NCBI GenBank assembly: GCA_900553885.1
Contig: USFD01000010.1
Span: 1 to 52,789, forward strand
Reading direction: 5' to 3'
DNA: 52,789 nucleotides
Source: an uncultured Ruminococcus sp.
GTDB taxonomy: Bacteria > Bacillota > Clostridia > Lachnospirales > Lachnospiraceae
Below the pieces are notes generated by a model. The model searched no databases, was not told the DNA's origin, and saw only the letters and a program-made list of their open reading frames with translations. Below, in pieces: positions 16,099-24,057 of the stretch. Position numbers and translations under genes: made by a program. Position 1 is the stretch's first letter. Every line of letters begins with the position of its first letter.

Positions 16099-17094
16099 TT
16101 ACTGAGCCTGTGCCTGTACACATGTAATTGCCACAACGCCCACAATATCTTCTGCACTGCATCCGCGGGACAGGTCGTTGACCGGCGCTGCAATTCCCTG
16201 TGTAAGCGGGCCGTACGCCTCTGCCTTTCCAAGACGCTGCACCAGCTTGTATCCGATATTTCCGGCATCAAGGTCAGGGAAGATCAGCACATTGGCATGT
16301 CCGGCCACTGTACTTCCCGGTGCCTTGGATGCGCCGACTTCCGGAACGATTGCCGCGTCAAGCTGAAGTTCTCCGTCCAGCTTCAGATCCGGTGCAAATT
16401 CATGTGCAAGTTTTGTTGCTTCTACAACTTTGTCTACATCCGGATGTTTTGCACTTCCCTTTGTAGAATGGGAAAGCATTGCTACAATTGGCTCTTTTCC
16501 TGTCAGTGTACGGAATGACTCTGCAGAAGAAATCGCTATGTATGCCAGTTTCTCCGGATCCGGATTCTGCTCAAGTCCTGCGTCACCGAAAATAAATGTT
16601 CCGTTTGCACCCATATCGCAGTCCGGAACAACCATCAGGAAGAACGCGGATACAAGTTTTGTACCCGGCTTTGTCTTCAGAATCTGCAGACACGGGCGAA
16701 GTGTATCCGCTGTTGAATGGCATGCACCGGACACCATACCGTCAGCGTCCCCCATCTTCACCATCAACACACCGTAATACAGGTAGTTGTTCAGAAGCAG
16801 TTCTCTTGCCTGTTCCTCTGTCATTCCTTTTTTCTGTCTCAGCTCAACAAGTTTTGCAATATAGCCCTCTGTCTTGTCACTTGTCGCCGGATCAATAAAA
16901 GAAGCACCGGAAATGTCATATGATCCTTTGTTTTTCTCGATCTGTTCTTTGCTGCCCACAAGGATCAGATCTGCAATTCCCTCTTTCAGTACTGTCTCTG
17001 CAGCCTTATAGGTTCTTTCGTCCTCTGTCTCAGGAAGAACAATGGTTTTTTTATCTGCTTTTGCTCTTGCCTTGATTTCATCAATAAATCCCAT
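16099..17094 (-). CDS. pta: Phosphate acetyltransferase
   Basis: Converts acetyl-CoA and phosphate to acetyl phosphate, feeding ackA. It has 331 residues and consists of the single PTA_PTB catalytic domain, the short form typical of Clostridia. Signatures are MVSGACHSTADTLRP near residue 125 and FPDLDAGNIGYKLVQR near residue 275. The ATG at 17094 follows AAAGGTGG by 11 bases; an in-frame GTG 15 bases upstream overlaps that ribosome site and is unlikely. Confidence 0.96.
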   Translation of the reverse strand: MGFIDEIKARAKADKKTIVLPETEDERTYKAAETVLKEGIADLILVGSKEQIEKNKGSYDISGASFIDPATSDKTEGYIAKLVELRQKKGMTEEQARELLLNNYLYYGVLMVKMGDADGMVSGACHSTADTLRPCLQILKTKPGTKLVSAFFLMVVPDCDMGANGTFIFGDAGLEQNPDPEKLAYIAISSAESFRTLTGKEPIVAMLSHSTKGSAKHPDVDKVVEATKLAHEFAPDLKLDGELQLDAAIVPEVGASKAPGSTVAGHANVLIFPDLDAGNIGYKLVQRLGKAEAYGPLTQGIAAPVNDLSRGCSAEDIVGVVAITCVQAQAQ

Positions 17095-17135
17095 GATTGT
17101 AAATGCCACCTTTCCTATTTTCTCACCTGTGTTTT

Positions 17136-17164
17136 ATTATAACGCAAAGGTTTTTTGTATACAA
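17136..17164 (-). promoter_or_regulatory. Promoter of pta-ackA
   Basis: On the minus strand -35 TTGTAT (17159-17164) and -10 TATAAT (17136-17141) with a 17-base spacer, about 40 bases upstream of the pta start. Confidence 0.78.
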
Positions 17165-17189
17165 GAGAATTTCATGTGCATTTTTAAAA

Positions 17190-17212
17190 ACAATCAGCGC
17201 TGTTTACAGTGC
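17190..17212 (-). terminator. Possible terminator overlapping the mgtE stop
   Basis: A small imperfect inverted repeat spans the mgtE stop codon and is followed on the minus strand by a U-rich stretch. The stem has one mismatch and a very small loop, so the call is weak. Confidence 0.3.
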
Positions 17213-18559
17213 CGGATAAAACGCCGTAACAATATTAAAATACACAAGAATTGTACATGTATCCAGAATTGTCGTGATCAGCGGAGCCGCCATAATCGCC
17301 GGATCCAGGCCCAGTTTTTTGGCTGTCAGCGGAAGGATGCACCCGATGCATTTCGCCATAAGAACAACTCCGATCATGGTCAGGCCAAGCGCCAGGGCAA
17401 GTTTGATGTCGTGTCCGTACATGATATATATCCGGATCCCGTTTACAACAGAAAGGAGCAGTCCGACAATAACCGCAATCCTGGCTTCTTTAAATATTAC
17501 TTTTAATATATCCCTGAACTCGATCTCCCCTACAGCCAGACCGCGGATAATCAGCGTAGAGCTCTGGGATCCGCAGTTTCCTCCGGTACCCATCAGCATA
17601 GGGATAAACGTAATCAGTACCGGCATGGCAGCCATCGCATTCTCATAATATCCCAGAATTTCCCCTGTCACTGCCGCGGAAAGCATCATAAGCAGCAGCC
17701 AGGGCGTTCTGCTCTTTGCATGCTGGAATACGGAGGTCCCGAAATAGGAATCCTCACTGGGACTGACGCCGGCCATAATACTGATATCTTCCGTTGTCTC
17801 ATCCTGCAGGACAAGCATAGCATCGTCTACTGTTACAATTCCTACCAGGCAGTCCTCATGATCAATAATAGGAATCGCTACCAGTCCATATTTGTTGATC
17901 ATATTCGCCACATACTCCTGATCATCCAGCGTCCGTGCATAAAGCACATTCTCATCCATAATTTCCTCAATCAGTCTGGATTCTCCTGCTGTAAGGAGGT
18001 CTTTCACGTCCACAATGCCGATCAGTTTTTTCTTTTCTGTCACATAGCAGGTATAAATGGTTTCCTTATTGATACCTACCTGACGGATTTTCAGGATTGC
18101 ATCCGCCACAGTCATTTCCTTGCGCAGGCTGATGTACTCCACATTCATAATGCTGCCCGCACTGTCCTCCGGATACTGCAGAAGGGCATTGATCTTCTGT
18201 CTTGTTTCCTCGTCCGTTGCCATCAGCAGACGGTCCACTACATTGGCAGGCATCTCCTCCAGAACATCCACCGTGTCATCCACATACATCTCATCCATGA
18301 CTTCTTCCAGTTCCGAATCCGTCAGGGCATTAATCAGATCCTCCCTCATATCGCTGTTCATATCTGTGAACACCTCGGCTGCTTCCTCTTTGGCAAGAAG
18401 ACGGAATACAAGGGTTCTCTGCTTTTTATCCAGCTCTTCCAGGGCATCCACGATATCAACAGGATGCATCGTTTCCAGTTCATCCTTTAGCTGTTTGAAT
18501 TCGTGCGCCTCCAGCAGTTCTGTCATCTGATCTACATCTGGTTTTCTGTTCTGTTCCAT
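17204..18559 (-). CDS. mgtE: Magnesium transporter MgtE
   Basis: A magnesium-gated channel of 451 residues. Domain order is the cytosolic N domain (residues about 10-125, with repeated acidic ALEELD and DMREDLINAL segments), paired CBS domains (about 130-260) and five membrane helices (about 285-451) with the family motif GTGGNCGSQSSTL. The ATG at 18559 was chosen because AGAGGGGG lies just upstream; the frame is open for another 53 codons, but these would overlap the promoter and the divergent gene. No magnesium riboswitch fits in the short upstream gap. Confidence 0.95.
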   Translation of the reverse strand: MEQNRKPDVDQMTELLEAHEFKQLKDELETMHPVDIVDALEELDKKQRTLVFRLLAKEEAAEVFTDMNSDMREDLINALTDSELEEVMDEMYVDDTVDVLEEMPANVVDRLLMATDEETRQKINALLQYPEDSAGSIMNVEYISLRKEMTVADAILKIRQVGINKETIYTCYVTEKKKLIGIVDVKDLLTAGESRLIEEIMDENVLYARTLDDQEYVANMINKYGLVAIPIIDHEDCLVGIVTVDDAMLVLQDETTEDISIMAGVSPSEDSYFGTSVFQHAKSRTPWLLLMMLSAAVTGEILGYYENAMAAMPVLITFIPMLMGTGGNCGSQSSTLIIRGLAVGEIEFRDILKVIFKEARIAVIVGLLLSVVNGIRIYIMYGHDIKLALALGLTMIGVVLMAKCIGCILPLTAKKLGLDPAIMAAPLITTILDTCTILVYFNIVTAFYPAL

Positions 18560-18619
18560 GGGCTGCCCCCTCTTTATCCGGTCTTTTTTTCGTTCAACTG
18601 TTAGAATTCGTCTTTTTAT

Positions 18620-18648
18620 AGTATAATATGGTAGAAAATGATATACAA
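18620..18648 (-). promoter_or_regulatory. Promoter of mgtE, overlapping the divergent tmcAL -10 box
   Basis: On the minus strand -35 TTGTAT (18643-18648) and -10 TATACT (18620-18625) lie 17 bases apart. On the plus strand a TATAAT at 18622-18627 is the probable -10 of tmcAL, with only a poor -35 upstream. The two divergent promoters therefore overlap and may compete. Confidence 0.6.
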
Positions 18649-18658
18649 GGAGATTCTT

Positions 18659-19945
18659 ATGAAAATTGTCGGACTGATCACAGAATATAATCCATTTCAC
18701 AATGGTCATCTTTATCATATCGAAGAGTCAAAAAAACGCACGGGAGCGGATATGGCTATTGTTGTCATGAGCGGGGACTATGTCCAGCGCGGGACTCCCG
18801 CCATTATGCCCAAACGTCTCCGCGCCGAAATGGCTCTGAAATGCGGAGCTGCCGCTGTCTTCGAACTGCCCGTCTGCTATTCTGCCGGAAGCGCGGAATA
18901 CTTCGCACTGGGAGCCGTCTCTCTCCTGCAGAAGCTGGGAATCACAGATTTTCTCTGCTTCGGAAGTGAATGTAACGATCTGCAGGCACTCCAGCGGGCA
19001 GCGGATATTCTTCTGGAAGAACCGGCAGAATACCAGGCAATCCTGAAACGCCATCTCCGGGAGGGAAAATCATTTCCGTCTGCACGCCAGGAAGCTCTCT
19101 GCGAGTACACAGAAAATGAAGGGATCTCTTTCCTCCTCAATGATCCAAACAATATTCTCGGCATTGAGTATCTGAAAGCCCTGAAAAAACTGAACTGTTC
19201 CATTACACCTTTTACGATTCAAAGACGCGGCGCCCACTATCATAACCGCCAGATAAGCCATGAGTATAGTTCCGCCTCAGCCATCCGGTCTTTGCTGGCT
19301 TATTCCGGTTCCGCTCTCCGGACAGACCGAAGCGGAGAGACATTCGAAAATACGCCTTTTTCCAGTATACTCGGAGAGCTGGAAGACCAGGTGCCCTCCT
19401 GCTGCCTGGAACTTCTGAAGGATTTTCACCGGGTTCAGTATCCGGTCTATCAGAACGACTTTTCCCTCATTCTGAAATACAAACTGCTGAACAAGACGCC
19501 GGAAATGCTCTTAAAATATATGGATGTCTCATTTGAACTGGCAAACCGGATCTGCGGACAGCTCAACAATTTCTTCAACTACAGGCAATTCTGTGAGCTT
19601 CTCAAAACAAGGGAGATAACACAGACCCGTATCAACCGGGCTCTTCTTCATATTATGCTGGGGATTAAGGAAAAAAATGTACAGGAATATATTGAAAATG
19701 GATTCCATTTTTACGCCCGGCTTCTGGGAGTCCGCAAAGACAGCGAGAAGCTTCTGTCTGCTGTGGCAAAAAAAGGAGAGCTGCCGCTCCTGGCACAACT
19801 CTCTCAGACACAGGCACTCTCCCCTCTGGGACAGAGAATGCTCCGTCACGATATTCTTGCATCAAACCTCTATACTTCCGTTGTAACCGATAAGTTCAAA
19901 ACTGCCTTCCGCAACGAATACAGTCAGCCGGTCATAAAAGTCTGA
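18659..19945 (+). CDS. tmcAL: tRNA(Met) cytidine acetate ligase
   Basis: TmcAL (YlbM family) makes N4-acetylcytidine at the wobble base of elongator tRNA-Met, using ATP and free acetate. It has 428 residues. The N-terminal nucleotidyltransferase-like domain carries the HIGH-type motif EYNPFHNGHLYHI at residues 8-20 and the conserved VVMSGDYVQRG. The ATG at 18659 follows AAGGAG by 6 bases. It is a lone plus-strand gene, divergent from mgtE and ended by a strong terminator. Its cofactor acetate is the product of the nearby ackA. Confidence 0.93.
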   Translation: MKIVGLITEYNPFHNGHLYHIEESKKRTGADMAIVVMSGDYVQRGTPAIMPKRLRAEMALKCGAAAVFELPVCYSAGSAEYFALGAVSLLQKLGITDFLCFGSECNDLQALQRAADILLEEPAEYQAILKRHLREGKSFPSARQEALCEYTENEGISFLLNDPNNILGIEYLKALKKLNCSITPFTIQRRGAHYHNRQISHEYSSASAIRSLLAYSGSALRTDRSGETFENTPFSSILGELEDQVPSCCLELLKDFHRVQYPVYQNDFSLILKYKLLNKTPEMLLKYMDVSFELANRICGQLNNFFNYRQFCELLKTREITQTRINRALLHIMLGIKEKNVQEYIENGFHFYARLLGVRKDSEKLLSAVAKKGELPLLAQLSQTQALSPLGQRMLRHDILASNLYTSVVTDKFKTAFRNEYSQPVIKV

Positions 19946-19996
19946 CAGCCATCCTGCCTGCAGAAACACAAATGCAGGCAGGATGGCTGTTTTTCT
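19945..19996 (+). terminator. Strong terminator after tmcAL
   Basis: A perfect 18-bp stem (19945-19962 and 19973-19990) with a 10-base loop, directly at the tmcAL stop codon and followed by TTTTCTCTT. Because degV is convergent, it may work for both genes. Confidence 0.9.
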
Positions 19997-20022
19997 CTTA
20001 TTCTATCTTTTATCGGTTCTGT

Positions 20023-20880
20023 TTATACCCGTTTCATACATGTTACCGCCATAGAGCCGGGGCCGATATGGCAGGCCACGCTCAGAGACAGAGGGCCTTC
20101 GACAATATCGTATCCCGGAAACCGTTCCTCGATCTCCTTTTTCCATTCCTGTGCCTCTTCTTTCCCGCAGGTATAGGCCATTCCCAGCACCATTTCATCT
20201 TTTACCGCGGCGAACCGGGTATTCAGGTCCTTTTCAATTGCGTTCAGCATGATTTTCTTCGCTGATTTCCATCCTCTTGCTTTTGCAAAGGCGTCCAGTT
20301 TTTCCCCCTGGATCTGCAGAACAGGTTTCAGATTCAGAACCGTACCGATGGCAGCGGCGGCAGGAGTAATTCTTCCTCCCTTTTTCAGATACTTCAGCGT
20401 ATCAACAGTAATATAAATGCTGGCCTGCAGCTTCTCCCGTTCAAGAATTTCTCTGATCTGTGCGGCGGACATCCCCTGGTCTCTCAGCTTCATCGCGTCA
20501 TATACAGACTGTGCCTGCGTAACAGATATGCGTTGATTGTCCACAACCTGCACCCGTCCTTTATACTCCTTTGCAATCGATATCGCAGTAAAACAGGTAG
20601 TGCTCAGTCCGCTGGACATGGGAATGCAGACAATCTCGTCATATTCTTTCAGAAGAGTTTCCCACAGCTCCATCACATCTCCCGGCGAAGGCTGCGATGT
20701 GGAAATATCCGAATCCGCTCCCAGTTTTTCGTAAAACTGTTCCTGCGTCAGTGTAATATCCTCCAGAAACATCTTCCCGTCTATAAAGAACGGCATGGGG
20801 AGAACATAGATTCCCAGCTCTTTTCCCTGCTTTTGTGTAATTCCGCTGTTGCTGTCTGTTACAATCGCCACTTTTGCCAT
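20023..20880 (-). CDS. DegV family fatty-acid-binding protein
   Basis: A 285-residue DegV protein (FakB-like), which binds fatty acids for activation by FakA kinase. The N-terminus VAIVTDSNSGI and the motif SQPSPGDVMELWE are diagnostic, as is PMSSGLSTT. I chose the ATG at 20880, 9 bases after AGGAG; another in-frame ATG lies 6 bases upstream. No fakA gene is in the window. It follows UPF0210 by 15 bases and is likely in the same transcript. Confidence 0.93.
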   Translation of the reverse strand: MAKVAIVTDSNSGITQKQGKELGIYVLPMPFFIDGKMFLEDITLTQEQFYEKLGADSDISTSQPSPGDVMELWETLLKEYDEIVCIPMSSGLSTTCFTAISIAKEYKGRVQVVDNQRISVTQAQSVYDAMKLRDQGMSAAQIREILEREKLQASIYITVDTLKYLKKGGRITPAAAAIGTVLNLKPVLQIQGEKLDAFAKARGWKSAKKIMLNAIEKDLNTRFAAVKDEMVLGMAYTCGKEEAQEWKKEIEERFPGYDIVEGPLSLSVACHIGPGSMAVTCMKRV

Positions 20881-20895
20881 AATCATTTTCTCCTG

Positions 20896-22260
20896 TCAGT
20901 TCTTGAAACTATGAATGGGTGCAGGTATTCTGCCCTTTCTGCTGATAAATGTCTCACATCCGAATTCATTGACCGGCATAATCGGCGCATAGCCCAGAAG
21001 GCCGCCAAACTCTGCCGTCTCTCCCACATCTTTTCCGATCACCGGAATCAGACGGACTGCCGTTGTCTTCTGATTAACCATGCCGATAGCCATCTCGTCA
21101 GCAATAATGCCCGCCAGAGTACTGGCAGATGTTTTTCCCGGCACTGCAATCATATCAAGGCCGACTGAGCAGACACAGGTCATAGCCTCCAGTTTCTCCA
21201 GAGTCAGCGATCCTGCATTAACCGCGTCAATCATTCCCTGGTCCTCGCTTACCGGGATAAAAGCGCCGCTTAATCCGCCCACATAGGAGGACGCCATAAC
21301 GCCGCCCTTTTTCACCTGGTCATTGAGCAGAGCCAGCGCTGCGGTTGTCCCCGGTGCACCCACTCTTTCCAGGCCGATTTCTTCCAGGATCTCCGCCACA
21401 CTGTCCCCTACGGACGGAGTCGGCGCAAGGGAAAGATCCACGATTCCAAAAGGAACTCCCAGACGGCGGGATGCTTCTCCGGCTACAAGCTGTCCCACCC
21501 TGGTCACTTTAAACGCTGTCTTCTTAATCGTTTCGCAAAGCTCTTCGAACCCTTTTCCGCGGACCTTTTCCAGAGCTTTCTTCACAACGCCGGGGCCGCT
21601 GACGCCCACGTTTATAACCGCGTCAGCCTCTGTAACTCCCAGGAAGGCGCCTGCCATAAAAGGATTATCATCCGGTGCATTACAGAATACAACCAGTTTG
21701 GCGCAGCCAAGAGAATCCTCCTCTTTTGTAGCCTCTGCCGTAGCTTTTACCATTTCTCCGCAGAGCCGGACCGCGTCCATATTGATCCCGGTCTTTGTGG
21801 ATCCTACATTTACAGAACTGCAGATCCGCTCCGTCCGGGAAAGCGCCTGCGGGATCGAACGGATCAGGTTCTCATCGCTTCTGGTCATAGCTTTTGATAC
21901 AAGTGCGGAATATCCTCCGATAAAGTTCACACCCACTTCCTTTGCCGCCCGGTCCAGCGTCTTTGCAATCTCAACAAAATCTTCCGGACTTTTGCAGGCA
22001 GATGCTCCGACAATCGCGATCGGTGTTACAGAAATTCTTTTATTGACAATCGGAATTCCAAATTCCTTTTCAATCTCCTGGCCTGTCGCCACAAGATCTC
22101 TGGCTGTTGTTGTAATCTTTTCATATATTCTGCGGTTCAGTTCTTCCAGGTCAGAGTCAATACAGTCCAGCAGACTGATGCCCAGAGTAATCGTCCGCAC
22201 ATCAAGATTTTCGTGCTCGATCATCTTATTTGTCTCTGACACTTCATACATGTTTATCAT
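20896..22260 (-). CDS. UPF0210 (DUF711, PFL) family protein
   Basis: A 454-residue protein of the UPF0210 family, whose fold is related to pyruvate formate-lyase but whose function is not established. Visible family features are the N-terminal DVRTITLGISLLDCIDSD, the glycine-rich FIGGYSALVSKAM and the C-terminal KTTAVRLIPV. The ATG at 22260 follows GAGGAG by 7 bases. It sits directly downstream of the ACT-domain gene, a pairing seen in many Firmicutes. Confidence 0.9.
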   Translation of the reverse strand: MINMYEVSETNKMIEHENLDVRTITLGISLLDCIDSDLEELNRRIYEKITTTARDLVATGQEIEKEFGIPIVNKRISVTPIAIVGASACKSPEDFVEIAKTLDRAAKEVGVNFIGGYSALVSKAMTRSDENLIRSIPQALSRTERICSSVNVGSTKTGINMDAVRLCGEMVKATAEATKEEDSLGCAKLVVFCNAPDDNPFMAGAFLGVTEADAVINVGVSGPGVVKKALEKVRGKGFEELCETIKKTAFKVTRVGQLVAGEASRRLGVPFGIVDLSLAPTPSVGDSVAEILEEIGLERVGAPGTTAALALLNDQVKKGGVMASSYVGGLSGAFIPVSEDQGMIDAVNAGSLTLEKLEAMTCVCSVGLDMIAVPGKTSASTLAGIIADEMAIGMVNQKTTAVRLIPVIGKDVGETAEFGGLLGYAPIMPVNEFGCETFISRKGRIPAPIHSFKN

Positions 22261-22331
22261 AGTCTTCTCCTCGCAATCCTCTTTTCTAATCCTGATCTGC
22301 AGATCCGCTGCAGCATAGGCTGAACTCCTGA

Positions 22332-22604
22332 TTATAATCTGTGCATTTTTTCAAAAATCTCTTCTCTCTGACAGCGGATATTTACACCGATCCCGCGTCC
22401 AAGTTCTTCCATCTCATCACACACAGTCGTAAAATCCTTCTTCAGATCTGTAACATCCACAATCATCATCATATTGAAATATCCCTGAATAATTGTCTGA
22501 GAGATATCGAGGATATTGATCTCGTTTTCCGCAAGGTATGTACACACTTTTGCAATAATTCCGACGGTATCTTTTCCCAGTACTGTCACTATACATTTCT
22601 TCAT
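22332..22604 (-). CDS. ACT domain protein (UPF0237)
   Basis: A 90-residue protein consisting of one ACT domain (KCIVTVLGKDTVGIIAKVC at residues 3-21) and a short tail. ACT domains bind small ligands, usually amino acids, as dimers. Its neighbour UPF0210 suggests that it regulates or partners that protein. An AGGAGG site precedes the ATG. Confidence 0.9.
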   Translation of the reverse strand: MKKCIVTVLGKDTVGIIAKVCTYLAENEINILDISQTIIQGYFNMMMIVDVTDLKKDFTTVCDEMEELGRGIGVNIRCQREEIFEKMHRL

Positions 22605-22639
22605 GGTTTTTTCCTCCTAAACCGCATACTTTTTGTTTT

Positions 22640-23437
22640 CTATACCGTTATAATATCTGAAACACTGTCCCGCCGGGCAACAAACATATCCAGATCTTCA
22701 CCTTTATAGTCATTGTCCCCCAGAGTAACCTCCAGCTTCACTGTCTCGTAGGCCAGCCGGGCATAATTATTTTCTTTACTTAAGTGCCCCAGTATAATGT
22801 GCTTCAGATTATCATGTAGTATATCACAAAGGAGTCTGCCTGACAATTCATTTGACAGATGCCCTTTATCTCCAAGAATTCTCTGTTTCAGATAGTAGGG
22901 ATATCCTCCGACTTCCAGCATATGAATATCATGGTTCGCCTCCAGAAGGACCGCATCCAGACCTGTAAGATTAGATACCGTATATTCATCATACTTGCCC
23001 AGATCTGTAGCAACCGCCGCAGACTTTCCGCCGCATTCAAAACGGTAGCCTGTAGGTTCACAGGCATCGTGGGAAATGGAAAAGGGCTTCACCTCTATAT
23101 CGCCCAGCTGGAAGGGCTCGTCCGCATGAATGGTATGAAACAGGCCCTCCGGCATTTTCCCCAGAGAAGTACTGGCTGAGATTCCCTCAATGGTTCCCTT
23201 CGTGGCATAAATCGGAAGCTCATATTTTCTGCTTAAAACGCCCAGTCCCTGAATATGGTCCGAATGTTCATGCGTGATAAGGACTCCGTCTATTTCTTCT
23301 CCTTTTATTTCCAGTTGCTTTAAACCTTCTTCTATTCTTTTTCTGCTGATCCCTGTATCCACAAGAAGGTGGGTGTGATCGCTGCCCACATAGATACAGT
23401 TGCCGCTGCTTCCGCTGGCAATGCTGCACATTCTCAT
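22640..23437 (-). CDS. MBL-fold metallo-hydrolase (YycJ/WalJ-like)
   Basis: A 265-residue metallo-beta-lactamase-fold protein. The metal motif ITHEHSDHIQG gives His56, His58, Asp60 and His61; a later HIILGHLSKENN supplies further ligands. It resembles YycJ/WalJ, proposed to be a DNA exonuclease or a cell-wall/replication-linked hydrolase; the substrate is uncertain. Its ATG overlaps the coaE stop (ATGA), so it is translationally coupled to coaE. Confidence 0.9.
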   Translation of the reverse strand: MRMCSIASGSSGNCIYVGSDHTHLLVDTGISRKRIEEGLKQLEIKGEEIDGVLITHEHSDHIQGLGVLSRKYELPIYATKGTIEGISASTSLGKMPEGLFHTIHADEPFQLGDIEVKPFSISHDACEPTGYRFECGGKSAAVATDLGKYDEYTVSNLTGLDAVLLEANHDIHMLEVGGYPYYLKQRILGDKGHLSNELSGRLLCDILHDNLKHIILGHLSKENNYARLAYETVKLEVTLGDNDYKGEDLDMFVARRDSVSDIITV

Positions 23438-24018
23438 AATGTCAATCTATCTCCTATCTGTTTCTTTGTCTCTTCAAATGTTCCGCTGTTGTCAATCACA
23501 GCAGTGCACACCTGCCTGAACCGTTCCTCCGCAGGCTGGCTTTCCATCATCCGGGTGATTTTCTCATCAGAATATCCTCTGGAAGCTTTCAATCTTCTGC
23601 GGCGGACTTCTTCCGCAGCGTACACATACCAGAGTTCATCGCAGAGTTCCCGGCCCGTATCCGGAAGAAGCGCTGCTTCCACCACATACAGGTTCACTCC
23701 CTGTTCTGCTTTTTCCTTAATATCCCGGCGGACCTGTTCCAGCACCGCCGGATGAACAATTCCGTTAAGAGCCTTACGCTTCCCCGAATCAGAAAACACA
23801 ACAGCTCCCAGACGGGTGCGGTCAAGTTCTCCGTCCGGCCCCGTTATCTCTGTACCAAATTCCCGCACAATTTCCCTGTAGCAGGACGTTCCCTTCTTCT
23901 GAAGCTGTTTTGCAACTTCATCCATCTGGCAGACAGACGCATGATACCTGGTTTCCAGATACGCAAGCACCTGGCTCTTTCCCGAGCCCACACCGCCTGT
24001 AATTCCCAGTACTTTCAA
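23434..24018 (-). CDS. coaE: Dephospho-CoA kinase
   Basis: Catalyses the last step of coenzyme A synthesis. It has 194 residues with the P-loop GGVGSGKS at residues 8-15 and the conserved VVEAALLPDTGRE region near residue 110. It lies 39 bases downstream of polA, the common polA-coaE order. Confidence 0.95.
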   Translation of the reverse strand: MKVLGITGGVGSGKSQVLAYLETRYHASVCQMDEVAKQLQKKGTSCYREIVREFGTEITGPDGELDRTRLGAVVFSDSGKRKALNGIVHPAVLEQVRRDIKEKAEQGVNLYVVEAALLPDTGRELCDELWYVYAAEEVRRRRLKASRGYSDEKITRMMESQPAEERFRQVCTAVIDNSGTFEETKKQIGDRLTL

Positions 24019-24057
24019 TTTATTTCCTCCTGACGGAATTTTCCCTTTTCTCCGTTT

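Noticed and set aside
18560..18658. A magnesium riboswitch before mgtE
   Set aside because: The gap is only about 100 bases and is filled by divergent promoters; no conserved riboswitch core is visible.
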